From: Ruminococcus sp. UNK.MGS-30
GTDB taxonomy: Bacteria > Bacillota > Clostridia > Oscillospirales > Ruminococcaceae
NCBI GenBank assembly: GCA_000980705.1
Contig: LBCK01000005.1
Coordinates: 48,903 to 112,902, forward strand
Length of the DNA stretch: 64,000 nucleotides
Direction: 5' to 3'
Part shown: positions 52,276 through 61,959 of the stretch, in pieces
How the letters are laid out: each line of letters starts with the position of its first letter
How positions within the stretch are numbered: the first letter of the stretch is position 1
Position numbers and translations under genes: made by a program
Notes under the pieces: generated by a model
The model's database searches: none
What the model was told of the DNA's origin: nothing
Seen by the model: only the letters and a program-made list of their open reading frames with translations

Positions 52276-55200
52276 CTACTTAATCTTGCAGTCATAGTTA
52301 TCATATAGATATGCAACAAATGCACTTAAACCATTTTGTATATCCGAATCAGAAATGTTATAGCTTGAATCATATTGATCTATCTTCTTTGTAATAAAGA
52401 AACTAAAGGTGAATTTTTCTGTGAATGTTTGCATATCAGATAAAGAAAGAACAGTTGCTATATCTTTTACATAGGCGCTTGTACTTGAGTAAATAAAGTA
52501 TGAATTAAACACATCTCGAAGAGATTCGTTTCTACTTACTAAAAAAATATCATTTACTCCAAGTGATGCAACATCTGCATATAAATCGTCTTTACTGAAA
52601 TAATCGTCAGAGCGACCCATCTGATTATAAAATGCATCATATATCGTTGTATATTGATTGGTGTTGTACGTTTTATTATATGCAGAATTCATCAATGTCT
52701 GAAAATCTCCAGCCCATCCGCACAAATTATCTATATACTCTTTGTCTACTAATACCTTAGCAAAACTATTATATGAATACGCACTTAATGTTGCACACAT
52801 ATGATATAAATCAATATGCTCTCCTAAGTCGCCAGCATTTATCTCGGTTGTGTTCACAAAATATTTATACACACTCTCATACGAGGAGTTCAAAAAATTT
52901 TTAAATGAATTAAATTCACTTTCAGAGAGAGTTCCAGCTGCGTTATTCCAATTAGAATGATTCCAGTTATAATCTGAATTGAAGCAACGCAAAAATGTAA
53001 AAGCAAGCCATATATCTTTTCTTCCATAATAATCATCATTTTCTGATGATGTATATGAATTTTCAAGATACTCTTGTGCTGCTTTCTGCAGCTCGCCCAT
53101 TTTCTGAGCAAAGTATCCATTCAACTGATAATTCAGTGGATCTGGGTCGGCATTATCAAAATCAAGGTCTCCATCAGTATCATCATTCTTCGGATCAGAA
53201 TTCATCTTAAAATAAATACCGCCACACGCATTAACTTCTATGTTGGGATAGTACTCCGAAACATATTCCGCTGCCAGTTTTGCATCTGTGTCATCGTTCA
53301 CATACATAACATTGACTTCTTCGCTATCTTTCAATCCATCACCATCACTATCTTTAGGATTGCTATCGAGAGTTCCATCGTTATTCGTATCCTTCGACTC
53401 AGTATCGCTGAACAGCACTTGACCATTTGCAACTGGCATACCGTATATTTCAAACAAATCCGGAATTCCATCGTTATCTATGTCCGTCTCGGTATCATAC
53501 TTTTCTGTAACATTAATGTTCAAGAAATATGGTACTAATTCCTTGGCGGTATTGGCGTAGAAATATTCGCCGCCGGTTCTTTCTGCCATTTCTTCCAAAA
53601 TGGTTTCGCAAACGTTATCTGTCAAACCAATTGTATAAATTTTAATTCCTGCAGCTTTTGCTTCATTTATAATGGAATAATCAAAATCATCTGGATCTAT
53701 GTTATATCCACTATCATTAGTTGGGTATCCATCAGATAGGAAAATTATAATATTTTCAGAAGATGTGTTATTATCCACATCCAAGCTATTGATGGAGTAT
53801 TGGAGAGCTTCTTCATAGTTCGTTGTACCAATAGATGTTACATTATCAATCGTCTCTTTCAATAATTCTTTGTCCTTTGTTAAAGTACTAAGAGATTGCT
53901 TGTCATTTACATTACTTGCAAATAATGTAACAGAAGCTAAATCATTGTCTGCCATGACATTTACAAACCCTTTTGCAGCATCAACTCTGCATCTATCTGG
54001 GTCATTCCAACTCATACTTGAGGAGCAATCTATGGTAATTGCTGTGTGCAAGTCAACATCGCTCTCCGGATAATAATTTTCTTTCCATGCAGCATACCAC
54101 TTCTCACAATCCACAATCAGATACTTGCTAAAATGCGTAATTGCAATAGAAAGTGTAGAATTCTCACTATTTCGGGTCGTTTCCATCTCTTCAAATCGCT
54201 GTTCTTCCTCATTATACCACAGAACAGTCAAATCGTCAAATGAGCTTTCCCCAAGTGCTTCTGCATCAACATGGAATGTAATAGTTCCTTCTGTGATTGT
54301 TGAATCCGATGAAATGTCGTAAGGTTCGCCAATCAAACCAACCACATTAGAGCACATCCAATCGGTATCCATAACACTTTCCACTGTGGTATTTGAATTG
54401 ATGTAGCCTGTTCCTTCAAATGCCACATCTATTTTCTGAACCACTGTATCTTCGTCAGCAGCATCAAAAGTTTTACTTTGAGAAAATTTCTCTTCATTAT
54501 CCGGAATACCGTCTCCATTCGTGTCTACCACCAATGGATTCAAACCAAGAGCAATTTCATCACCGTCAGACAAACCATCCCCATCGGTATCTGATTTCAG
54601 TGGATCTGTACCATAAGTATTTACTTCGTCACCATCGGACAGCCCATCATGATCGGAATCCGCTGTAAGGGGATCTGTTCCCAGTGTGTACTCTTCATAG
54701 TTGGATAACCCATCTTTATCGCTGTCGTAGGCACCATCATTCTGTGTAACATCTAAAGAATTTGCATTGGTTGGATCCGAATTTAGTGTTTTTACTTCAT
54801 ATCCATCCGGTAATTGATCTTGATCGGTATCAGCAACTGCAGCATCTGTACCAATTAGTTGTTCATAAAGATCCGGCAAACCATCTCCATCAGTATCAGG
54901 AAGATTTTCCCAATCTTCATAACAATGCAGCAGGGTTACATAATCCGCATCTACTTGTACTTCTGTCAAGGAATAACTTGAAATCTCCGGTTCGCCATCC
55001 TTCACACCAATAAAGCCAAGGGAAACGCTGGAGTTTGCTGCAACTGTTCCGGTATACGTTCCTTTCAACAGATAGCTGTATGGCTCCAATTCTGTAACCG
55101 TTGCCGCCCAGCTGTTGGTGATTTCCGTAATAGTGAAGTTTGTATCAATGGTCAGTTCCCATGCCTCAATCGCAGTGTCTGTGTTATTTTGGATGACGAT

Positions 55201-55698
55201 TTCGCCGCTGAATGAATCGCCCCAAGACTGGTTTACATTCAATGAAACCGTATACCCATCCGTCTTGGTTCCTCTTTTCTGGCAGAGTGTAAAGGATTCC
55301 GGAACTGCTTCGCAATCATTCACCGCATAGCCGAAAGTCACAGAGGAATCCGGTGCGACATCGGCATTGTAACCACTGTTTTTGAAATACGAGATTCCAT
55401 CAGATGTTGTCAGCTGCTGGCAATCGGTCGTATACTGCACTTCTCCATTTGGATCGAAATACAGCATCCAATCCTCAATTGTACTGTCACCCGTATTGGA
55501 CAAAGTGATGGATACCACTTCCGTATCGCCCCACGAGTTGGTTACTTGGTATGAGACTTCATAATCATCATACACATAGGTTTGGTTATTTGTTTCTGCT
55601 TCATCTTCTGCAAAAGCAGAAAATGGCATACTGGTAAACATACTTGCAGCCATAGCTACCCCAACCAGTCCAGAAGTTACTCTTTTAAACTTTGACAT
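52276..55698 (-). CDS. Secreted CBM2-like / thrombospondin-3 / vWA protein
   Basis: 1140 aa. Signal peptide (residues 1-30). Two beta-sandwich modules resembling CBM family 2 (YEVSYQVTNSWGDTEVVSIT, about 45-135; YTVSLNVNQSWGDSFSG, about 145-235). Thrombospondin type 3 calcium repeats (DTDGDGLPD, DSDKDGLSN, DTDGDGLSDGDE, about 265-405). A vWA domain with MIDAS DCSSSMS (about 560-730), more DxDGDG repeats (about 740-870) and a helical C-terminus. No LPXTG, so it is released or held by its binding modules. Probable role: cellulose adhesion or surface assembly. It lies downstream of the second sortase. Confidence 0.85.
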   Translation of the reverse strand: MSKFKRVTSGLVGVAMAASMFTSMPFSAFAEDEAETNNQTYVYDDYEVSYQVTNSWGDTEVVSITLSNTGDSTIEDWMLYFDPNGEVQYTTDCQQLTTSDGISYFKNSGYNADVAPDSSVTFGYAVNDCEAVPESFTLCQKRGTKTDGYTVSLNVNQSWGDSFSGEIVIQNNTDTAIEAWELTIDTNFTITEITNSWAATVTELEPYSYLLKGTYTGTVAANSSVSLGFIGVKDGEPEISSYSLTEVQVDADYVTLLHCYEDWENLPDTDGDGLPDLYEQLIGTDAAVADTDQDQLPDGYEVKTLNSDPTNANSLDVTQNDGAYDSDKDGLSNYEEYTLGTDPLTADSDHDGLSDGDEVNTYGTDPLKSDTDGDGLSDGDEIALGLNPLVVDTNGDGIPDNEEKFSQSKTFDAADEDTVVQKIDVAFEGTGYINSNTTVESVMDTDWMCSNVVGLIGEPYDISSDSTITEGTITFHVDAEALGESSFDDLTVLWYNEEEQRFEEMETTRNSENSTLSIAITHFSKYLIVDCEKWYAAWKENYYPESDVDLHTAITIDCSSSMSWNDPDRCRVDAAKGFVNVMADNDLASVTLFASNVNDKQSLSTLTKDKELLKETIDNVTSIGTTNYEEALQYSINSLDVDNNTSSENIIIFLSDGYPTNDSGYNIDPDDFDYSIINEAKAAGIKIYTIGLTDNVCETILEEMAERTGGEYFYANTAKELVPYFLNINVTEKYDTETDIDNDGIPDLFEIYGMPVANGQVLFSDTESKDTNNDGTLDSNPKDSDGDGLKDSEEVNVMYVNDDTDAKLAAEYVSEYYPNIEVNACGGIYFKMNSDPKNDDTDGDLDFDNADPDPLNYQLNGYFAQKMGELQKAAQEYLENSYTSSENDDYYGRKDIWLAFTFLRCFNSDYNWNHSNWNNAAGTLSESEFNSFKNFLNSSYESVYKYFVNTTEINAGDLGEHIDLYHMCATLSAYSYNSFAKVLVDKEYIDNLCGWAGDFQTLMNSAYNKTYNTNQYTTIYDAFYNQMGRSDDYFSKDDLYADVASLGVNDIFLVSRNESLRDVFNSYFIYSSTSAYVKDIATVLSLSDMQTFTEKFTFSFFITKKIDQYDSSYNISDSDIQNGLSAFVAYLYDNYDCKIK

Positions 55699-55851
55699 AT
55701 AAGCCTCCCATCATTTTTTCACCTGATCGAAATGAATCGATCTTTTTCTTCCTGCATCATAAAATGGCTAATTTTTGATGTGAACCATCGAAATCAGATC
55801 TCTTATGTGCAACCTCTGTTTTTTATCTGTTTTTTGCATCACCTCGTATAT

Positions 55852-55876
55852 AATGCAGTAAATATCTTACTGCATT
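55852..55876. promoter_or_regulatory. Palindrome upstream of the 1140-aa gene
   Basis: AATGCAGTAA (55852-55861) and TTACTGCATT (55867-55876) form a perfect 10-bp inverted repeat, about 150 bp before the ATG at 55698. There is no T-run on the minus strand, so it may be an operator rather than a terminator. Confidence 0.4.
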
Positions 55877-55924
55877 TCTATTTTATTTTTTGGCTACTTT
55901 AATCTTGGTATCAATAAACACAGC

Positions 55925-56437
55925 TCATTCTTCCGCTTTCATTCCCGTTACAACCATTCTTCTTTCCCCATCATCTGTACAGGTAACAATTGTGATACGG
56001 TCGTCGCCGTAATCCTGTAAAATCCAAGTATCTTCCGGCTCTACGATATCAATTTTCGATACGGTGTAGGTGTACGTTGTATGATTTGCATCGTTATTGA
56101 TAAGATAGATCTTATCCCCCACTTCTACCTCTGATAACGTATTGAAAATCTCCGCATAAATCGTACTGTTGTGACCGGCGATACAGAAGTTTCCAGAACC
56201 AACTGCACCAGTATTTTCAAAATGCCCAGCAGCAATGTGCAGATTATCGCCATCTGTTCCTTCGACTACCGGAACATAGATATCAGCACTTGGAATGTCC
56301 AAGACGATGCTGGTTTTTAGAAGCTGTTGTTTTTGAATTTCACGGCTGATATGCTTGTAACCAAAAAAGCATAAAATAAATATGCCAACGGTTATGAAAA
56401 GTAGCCCGAAAAATAATACCTTTTTCTTTGATTTCAT
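55925..56437 (-). CDS. Second sortase
   Basis: 170 aa from the ATG at 56437 (AAGGA upstream). One N-terminal membrane helix (VLFFGLLFITVGIFILCFFG), then a catalytic domain with His89 (CIAGHNS), Cys153 (ITIVTCTDD) and Arg159/160. It closely resembles the sortase at 5786-6316 (same GHF..G..G.G.(Y/F)CIAGH and DDRITI(I/V)TCTDDG). It is in a cluster with two LPQTG proteins, which should be its substrates. Confidence 0.9.
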   Translation of the reverse strand: MKSKKKVLFFGLLFITVGIFILCFFGYKHISREIQKQQLLKTSIVLDIPSADIYVPVVEGTDGDNLHIAAGHFENTGAVGSGNFCIAGHNSTIYAEIFNTLSEVEVGDKIYLINNDANHTTYTYTVSKIDIVEPEDTWILQDYGDDRITIVTCTDDGERRMVVTGMKAEE

Positions 56438-56457
56438 AGCAACGTTTCCTTGAATTA

Positions 56458-56495
56458 GCGAAAAAGCCAAGGTTCAACACACATGGCTTTTTCGC
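56458..56495. terminator. Hairpin between the 519-aa-frame LPQTG gene and the sortase
   Basis: GCGAAAAAGCCA (56458-56469) and TGGCTTTTTCGC (56484-56495) pair perfectly, with a T-run on the minus strand. A terminator or attenuator inside the operon. Confidence 0.65.
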
Positions 56496-56519
56496 TTTAT
56501 ACATAAAATGAAATCTCTA

Positions 56520-58064
56520 TCATTCGTGTTTCCGACTTACATAACTTACCAATGCAGAACCAATCAAAATTAACGCAGTTCCTAGCATTGCTGCATCTTT
56601 TGAAGAAACTCGATAACCTGTTTGTGGTAATCCGCTGGATTCTGTTGTTGACGTAGTAACAAATGTAGCAGTTGTTGTAATGTCCGAAGCAGATGTTTCC
56701 ATAGGCTCTTCACTTGTAACTTCTGTCTGCGTTGTAGTTGCTGTTTCCTCGGATGAAGTGGAAGTAGTTTCTACACTGACAACTGTTGTGGATGTTGTAG
56801 TTACAGAGGTATTTTCTGTCGTTGTTGTAGATAATCCTGCAATGTCATTATATACCTTATAACTCCCAACTAATAGTGCTTTATCGACAATCGAGCTTGG
56901 ACCTTGTTTTCCCGAATATAGCAATTCTGAATTTGCAACTGTGCCATCCTCAGAACAATCCACATAAATGATGTCTTTCTGCTCCAAAATCAACAAGATT
57001 TTTTCCGTTCCTGTTTCATTCAACCAAAATTCAACGTCTGTCACACCACTTCCACCAATGAAATCCGGGCATCCCGCAATCGCAAGCATTCCATTATACA
57101 CCTGCTGAAAATCATTCTCTGATGCAAGAAGGTTGCTGACATCCTCCATAGTAACTCTTGCTGAGTCCTGCTCAATCTCCCCAAGAATTTCTTTCTCTTT
57201 CCGAGGAAATTCCCCGAATAACAACTTTCCTTTTGCTTTCAATTCGGAAAGTTGTTCTTGTTGCTCCGTAGAGGAATCTGTGTATTTCGTATCCTCTCCA
57301 AATTCGACATTACTTGTCGTAACAACACACTCCGTAGTAGTTTCCACAGGAGTTGTGGATGTTGTAGTTACAATCGAGCTTGAACCTTGTTTTCCCGAAT
57401 ATAGCAATTCTGAATTTGCAACTGTGCCATCCTCAGAACAATCCACATAAATGATGTCTTTCTGCTCCAAAATCAACAAGATTTTTTCCGTTCCTGTTTC
57501 ATTCAACCAAAATTCAACGTCTGTCACACCACTTCCACCAATGAAATCCGGGCATCCCGCAATCGCAAGCATTCCATTATACACCTGCTGAAAATCATTC
57601 TCTGATGCAAGAAGGTTGCTGACATCCTCCATAGTAACTCTTGCTGAGTCCTGCTCAATCTCCCCAAGAATTTCTTTCTCTTTCCGAGGAAATTCCCCGA
57701 ATAACAACTTTCCTTTTGCTTTCAATTCGGAAAGTTGTTCTTGTTGCTCCGTAGAGGAATCTGTGTATTTCGTATCCTCTCCAAATTCGACATTACTTGT
57801 CGTAACAACGCACTCCGTAGTAGTTTCCACAGGAACTGAAACATTGGTACTTGTTGAAATGCCAGAAAACTTTTCGTTTTCTTCCAATTCTGATTCTGTT
57901 GTTAAGACAGCACACTCTGTTGTTGCTGTTTCAGTCGTATCTAAAACATCCACAGCACCTACACGCTCTGATGCACCTGCAATCAACGCAGTAGGAAAAT
58001 TCCACGCAACCGCCACGGCAATTGTCATTACAAAAGCAATTTTTTTCATACTAACTTTTTTCAT
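56520..58064 (-). CDS. LPQTG surface protein with a duplicated unknown domain
   Basis: 514 aa from the ATG at 58064 (GAGGTG upstream). Signal peptide (KKIAFVMTIAVAVAWNFPTA), then a 161-residue unit present twice as an almost exact DNA duplication. Each unit has Thr-rich linker plus a domain with LFGEFPRKEKEILGEIEQDS, RVTMEDVSNLL, GGSGVTDVEFWLNETGTEKI and LLILEQKDIIYVD. Then a Thr stalk, LPQTGYRVSSK, a hydrophobic helix and SRKHE. The domain is also in the next protein, 58076-58576. No family is recognised. Substrate of the adjacent sortase. Confidence 0.88.
   Translation of the reverse strand: MKKVSMKKIAFVMTIAVAVAWNFPTALIAGASERVGAVDVLDTTETATTECAVLTTESELEENEKFSGISTSTNVSVPVETTTECVVTTSNVEFGEDTKYTDSSTEQQEQLSELKAKGKLLFGEFPRKEKEILGEIEQDSARVTMEDVSNLLASENDFQQVYNGMLAIAGCPDFIGGSGVTDVEFWLNETGTEKILLILEQKDIIYVDCSEDGTVANSELLYSGKQGSSSIVTTTSTTPVETTTECVVTTSNVEFGEDTKYTDSSTEQQEQLSELKAKGKLLFGEFPRKEKEILGEIEQDSARVTMEDVSNLLASENDFQQVYNGMLAIAGCPDFIGGSGVTDVEFWLNETGTEKILLILEQKDIIYVDCSEDGTVANSELLYSGKQGPSSIVDKALLVGSYKVYNDIAGLSTTTTENTSVTTTSTTVVSVETTSTSSEETATTTQTEVTSEEPMETSASDITTTATFVTTSTTESSGLPQTGYRVSSKDAAMLGTALILIGSALVSYVSRKHE
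56887..57838. repeat. Tandem 483-bp duplication inside the LPQTG gene
   Basis: The unit begins ACAATCGAGCTTG at 56887 and again at 57370, an offset of 483 bp (161 codons). I saw only two differences (ttggacc/ttgaacc and acaacaca/acaacgca), so the duplication is recent and in frame. Confidence 0.88.
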
Positions 58065-58075
58065 ATTAACGCACC

Positions 58076-58576
58076 TCACATCAACACATCATAGAGATCC
58101 TCTGAATCATTTGAGGAATCAACCACATGAATAATATTTTCCTGCTCCCGTATCAAAAGAATTTTGTCATTGCCGGTCTCGTCAAGCCAATACTCGATTA
58201 TCGTGACACCACTACCGCCTGTAAAATCTGCAAAAGGATGAATCTCTGCAAGTTTGCTTTCGATCATACTATAATCCATTCCATTATGAATCATTTCTTC
58301 GACTTCTTCCACAGTTACTCGATCAGCATCTGTCGAGCATTCCCCATTTAGTTCTGCTTCCTTTCGCTCATATGTCCCAAACATCATGTCTCCCTCATCT
58401 TCCACTTCTTGAACATTGTCCATAGCACATACTTCATTTGCTGCGATCACTGTGGCAGACTGATTTTGATCATTCCCGATGTGATTGACAGCAACTGCTG
58501 TCAAGGAACCCATGGCACATAAGGCTAACGAAATCGCACATATTAATATGGGCTTTGATTTTTTCACTTTCAACAT
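58076..58576 (-). CDS. Small secreted protein with the GGSGVT domain
   Basis: 166 aa, ATG at 58576 after AGGAGG. N-terminal signal/anchor (SKPILICAISLALCAMGSLT), then a domain shared with the LPQTG protein downstream: MMFGTYERKEAELNGE, RVTVEEVEEMI, GGSGVTIIEYWLDETGNDKI and LLIREQENIIHVV. It has no sorting signal, so it is probably released or membrane-tethered. It lies between the 943-aa-frame gene and the LPQTG gene with short gaps and is probably co-transcribed. Confidence 0.82.
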   Translation of the reverse strand: MLKVKKSKPILICAISLALCAMGSLTAVAVNHIGNDQNQSATVIAANEVCAMDNVQEVEDEGDMMFGTYERKEAELNGECSTDADRVTVEEVEEMIHNGMDYSMIESKLAEIHPFADFTGGSGVTIIEYWLDETGNDKILLIREQENIIHVVDSSNDSEDLYDVLM

Positions 58577-58590
58577 AATTCCTCCTTACA

Positions 58591-61401
58591 TCACGATATT
58601 GTAACAGTATACTCACCCGGATTGTGGGCATAGTTGTATATCTTTATAAAATATCGTTTCCCACTTGTTGCATTAAATATTCGATTGATTTGTCCTACAT
58701 TCTTTGCTGTAGCGATGATATTACCATTACAATCATAAATAATGCCATCTATATCATCCCCAGAATCACAAGTTGTAGACAATGTGTAGGTTTTCGTTGA
58801 GGTTGGAACAAATGTGTAAAAATCGACATCATCATAATAATCAAAGCAAGCATTCTTGGTAGACAACGACAATGTTGATGCGGTAAACATAAAGCTTCCA
58901 GCAATATCCTTATAGTAAAGCGTGCTCTGCGTTGAACTGTTTTCTATACCGTGCGGATGATCTGCTATAGCATCTCTTGTGATTACGAAAAACTTTAAAT
59001 CTCCGCCAGCATACATTCCTTGATTTGCTAATGACTGAATATTCTCATTCGTTAAATAGACCGGTGCACTACTTGTTGATGAAATAGAGCAATTTGTCAC
59101 TTTGCCTTCTCCTGGTTTATGAGACCAAGTACCATCATTATGCTGCATATAATAATGATAATCTTCATTTCCTGTAACAATGGCAATTAATCTAGAATCT
59201 GATCCATATTGATTTACAGTAGATCCAGAAGGTGTATATTCCGTCAGTGTATATCCAAGCCGTGATGCATCCAGTTTCATGTTATATACAATATTGTCCA
59301 TGCTTTCAGTTGGGTTGTTCGAAATAATATTTATTTTTCGATTTGCTTTATTTGATGTTGACGCAAATTCACCAGGTTGCTGTTTATAATATGTATACTT
59401 TGAATAATCAGCATAATATAACATATTACAAAATGCGTATCCATAACAATTCATTCGATACTGTGTCGGATAGTCTCCAGAAGTTACATTGTAATCATCA
59501 GGAGAATACTCAGAAAAATATTTGTTTACTACCGGTTCGAATGTCCATTTCATCGTATCGTCATTCAAGTATTCTTGAATGGTAGCATAATTCGAACTAA
59601 TACCAATTGCATTACTTACCCAAGCATAGCTATCTCCTGCCGGCATTATCCGAAATGTATCATCTTCATTACGTATAATTCTAAAAGTATTTCCTGTAGA
59701 ACTTGTTATAACAGATTCTCCTGTCGTAACACCTTTCATTGAAACATTCAAATTGCTATATGGTCTTAATGTATACGTACCATAAGTTGTTGCTCCATCT
59801 TCGCTCTTACTCAAGATTATCTGCCATTTACAACTATTCGAAGAATAAGAAGACAAACTTAACCGCCCACCACTGTTGTATCTCAAATATTTTCCAGTAG
59901 ATACATTTTTAATATTGTAAAAGCCGTCATCAATTTCTTCGCCTTCCTCATAAACAAGATAAAAATAAGTATTCGAGGAATTAGTAGAACTAAAATAACG
60001 TCCTGGTGTTGACGCATTGTCTGCACCACGTAAAATGAATCCATACGCTGGATCTTTTCCTCCTTCTCCAAGTTCAAATTTAAGCCAGTTTCTAAAAAGC
60101 TCAGTGACATCAAATGAATACGTTGCTCCAAGCGTAGTAAAAGTAGTAGAGCTCTGCAATGCTCCTAAAGAGGAAGTTAATTCGGAATATGTTACCTCAG
60201 AAACATCTGAATTCGTGGTAGAGTCATAGCAATTTATCGTACAAGAATTGCTATAGCCACTTGAACTTGCTTTCACATTAAAATTTGCTGATTTTAACCT
60301 ATCTGGTTCAATCCAGCGAAATTTTTCTACAGAAGTAGCTTTTATATAGGAAAGGTGCTCCCCAGATCCATTAAAACCACCTGCACTCAATTGACTGCCG
60401 CTATACCCTGATCCACCTGATTGAAGCACATAGGAGCTACTGTCACTAAAAAAATTGACAGCCCAAACTGAAGGATCAATTACGCATGGATAGACAGTTG
60501 TCTCAGCATTGAGAAAATCTTCATCAAGATTCATATGAAGTAAGTACGTTCCATTTTCCTGCTCTTCCATAGTATAGTAATTATTATATGTGATGTGATT
60601 TTCTCCATCAGTATATTCACCACTGTAGGAATCTACGATAAACGTAGGCTGAATTGTGAAAACTGAATCACCGCTTACTTCATCCAAGAAAGAGATAGAC
60701 GTTCCGCTTGTAGTTTCAGGAATTACTCCATTCACCGAAAGAATAAAATCATAACAAGTGCAACCTGTCATTTCATCAACAATGATGCTTTCTTTTATTC
60801 CAGAATTCTCAAGAGAATAGTGTACATCAGTACTGTCATCAAAAATGCTATTATAAACAACTTCATTGCTAGAAGCCTGTGGCTCACCACTATTAGAAAC
60901 GTTTAGAGGAGTCATACAAATAGAGTAATCTTCTACTGAAAGGGAAACACCATCACTAATATTCTTCGGAAAAGATACACTATAATCATTTCCATAATTC
61001 ACATAAGCCGCTCTGTCTTCCGCAGCAGGAACAATCGTGTTTTCAATAAAACGCACACTGTTAGAATCCTCATCAAAATATTTAATGGGTTCCTCAAATG
61101 CAATAAGTGATTTTGTGCCATCATCGTTGATGGTAACGACATTATACAAATCAGCATAGGTCGATTCATCTAACTTCACAGCATTTTGTAGTTCTTCTGA
61201 AAACCTATTTCTTAAATCATCTGGAAGTGCATCCAAATTTAAATTTTCGTCATCCGCTTCCATTATATCGGAAGAGATTCCATCATTGTCTATTGCTACA
61301 GATTCGTCCATTCCAAACGCAACAAATTGCATAGATGGTTCCATCAGTGTTTGCAGCAATAAAACAGACAATCCGGCAGCTACAACTTTCTTTAACTTCA
61401 T
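58591..61401 (-). CDS. Large secreted protein: DNRLRE, ricin-like, papain-like and PPC modules
   Basis: 936 aa from the ATG at 61401 (GGAGG twelve bases before it). Signal peptide (KKVVAAGLSVLLLQTL). Residues about 75-330 resemble the N-terminal region of DNRLRE proteins, then a DNRLRE domain (about 335-490, with FRNWLKFELGEGGKDPAYGF), a ricin-type beta-trefoil (about 500-640, DGFYNIKNVSTGKYLRYNSG), a cysteine-protease-like region with NCYGYAFCNML and YHYYMQHNDGTWSHKPG (about 665-785), and a C-terminal PPC domain (about 855-936). Secreted, no LPXTG. Probably a surface or wall-active enzyme; activity untested. Confidence 0.8.
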   Translation of the reverse strand: MKLKKVVAAGLSVLLLQTLMEPSMQFVAFGMDESVAIDNDGISSDIMEADDENLNLDALPDDLRNRFSEELQNAVKLDESTYADLYNVVTINDDGTKSLIAFEEPIKYFDEDSNSVRFIENTIVPAAEDRAAYVNYGNDYSVSFPKNISDGVSLSVEDYSICMTPLNVSNSGEPQASSNEVVYNSIFDDSTDVHYSLENSGIKESIIVDEMTGCTCYDFILSVNGVIPETTSGTSISFLDEVSGDSVFTIQPTFIVDSYSGEYTDGENHITYNNYYTMEEQENGTYLLHMNLDEDFLNAETTVYPCVIDPSVWAVNFFSDSSSYVLQSGGSGYSGSQLSAGGFNGSGEHLSYIKATSVEKFRWIEPDRLKSANFNVKASSSGYSNSCTINCYDSTTNSDVSEVTYSELTSSLGALQSSTTFTTLGATYSFDVTELFRNWLKFELGEGGKDPAYGFILRGADNASTPGRYFSSTNSSNTYFYLVYEEGEEIDDGFYNIKNVSTGKYLRYNSGGRLSLSSYSSNSCKWQIILSKSEDGATTYGTYTLRPYSNLNVSMKGVTTGESVITSSTGNTFRIIRNEDDTFRIMPAGDSYAWVSNAIGISSNYATIQEYLNDDTMKWTFEPVVNKYFSEYSPDDYNVTSGDYPTQYRMNCYGYAFCNMLYYADYSKYTYYKQQPGEFASTSNKANRKINIISNNPTESMDNIVYNMKLDASRLGYTLTEYTPSGSTVNQYGSDSRLIAIVTGNEDYHYYMQHNDGTWSHKPGEGKVTNCSISSTSSAPVYLTNENIQSLANQGMYAGGDLKFFVITRDAIADHPHGIENSSTQSTLYYKDIAGSFMFTASTLSLSTKNACFDYYDDVDFYTFVPTSTKTYTLSTTCDSGDDIDGIIYDCNGNIIATAKNVGQINRIFNATSGKRYFIKIYNYAHNPGEYTVTIS

Positions 61402-61800
61402 CAAATTTTGATACCTCCACATCTTGTTTTTATGCTCTGTGAATCGATCAGTGCGTAACTTGGTTCTTCATTCCTTCCTGCTTGTTTTCGTGTTATTTTG
61501 ACAAGATGCTTCATCATTTTGTCCCATATGCCGTTCTCTCTTGCTCGGCGATAAAAACTCCATACAGTATCATGTGGCGGATAGTCATGTGGCAGCATTC
61601 TCCACTGGCAGCCTGTCTTTACGATATACAACACTGCTTCTACTAATGATCGTTTATGATATTTGCTTTTATTTCCGGATGGAAAGAATTCTTTGATTGC
61701 TTCCCATTGTTTGTCTGTCAAATCACTTTCGTAATTTGTTGCTTGATATTCTTTTTTCATATCTCTTATTATACCACTTTTTTGCTATGAACACAAGCTC
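61401..61800 (-). pseudogene. IS5-family transposase fragment fused to the secreted-protein gene
   Basis: The minus-strand frame 61401-61760 gives NYESDLTDKQWEAIKEFFPS and GCQWRMLPHDYPPHDTVWSF to ALIDSQSIKT, the N-terminal third of an IS5-type transposase, then breaks into RCGGIKI. The element's end is at 61800 (minus strand GAGCTTGTGTTCATAGC), with a TATAAT about 25 bases in. The rest of the element is missing; the cut is 12-20 bp before the ribosome site of the 936-aa gene. Confidence 0.8.
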
Positions 61801-61959
61801 TTAAAGGTAATCAAAAAAAACTTGCTTCCAAGGAAAATAACAAGCATCATGACATTGCGGATATCTTGAAAATATTCCAACAAAAGCAGAGAATTTTAGA
61901 GAATACCATAAATGTTTTCAGTCTCACAGTTCAATATGTCAGATAATACAAGCAAATTA
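61801..61959. other. Short AT-rich gap
   Basis: No gene or clear structure seen between the IS5 fragment and the MITE. Confidence 0.4.

Noticed and set aside
53074..53538. 154-codon Ile-rich plus-strand frame
   Set aside because: Antisense to the calcium-binding Asp/Gly repeats; composition explained by them.
55740..55842. Possible 23-aa peptide (MQKTDKKQRL...) before the 1140-aa gene
   Set aside because: The GAGGTG is directly against the ATG, too close to act as its ribosome site, and nothing else supports it.
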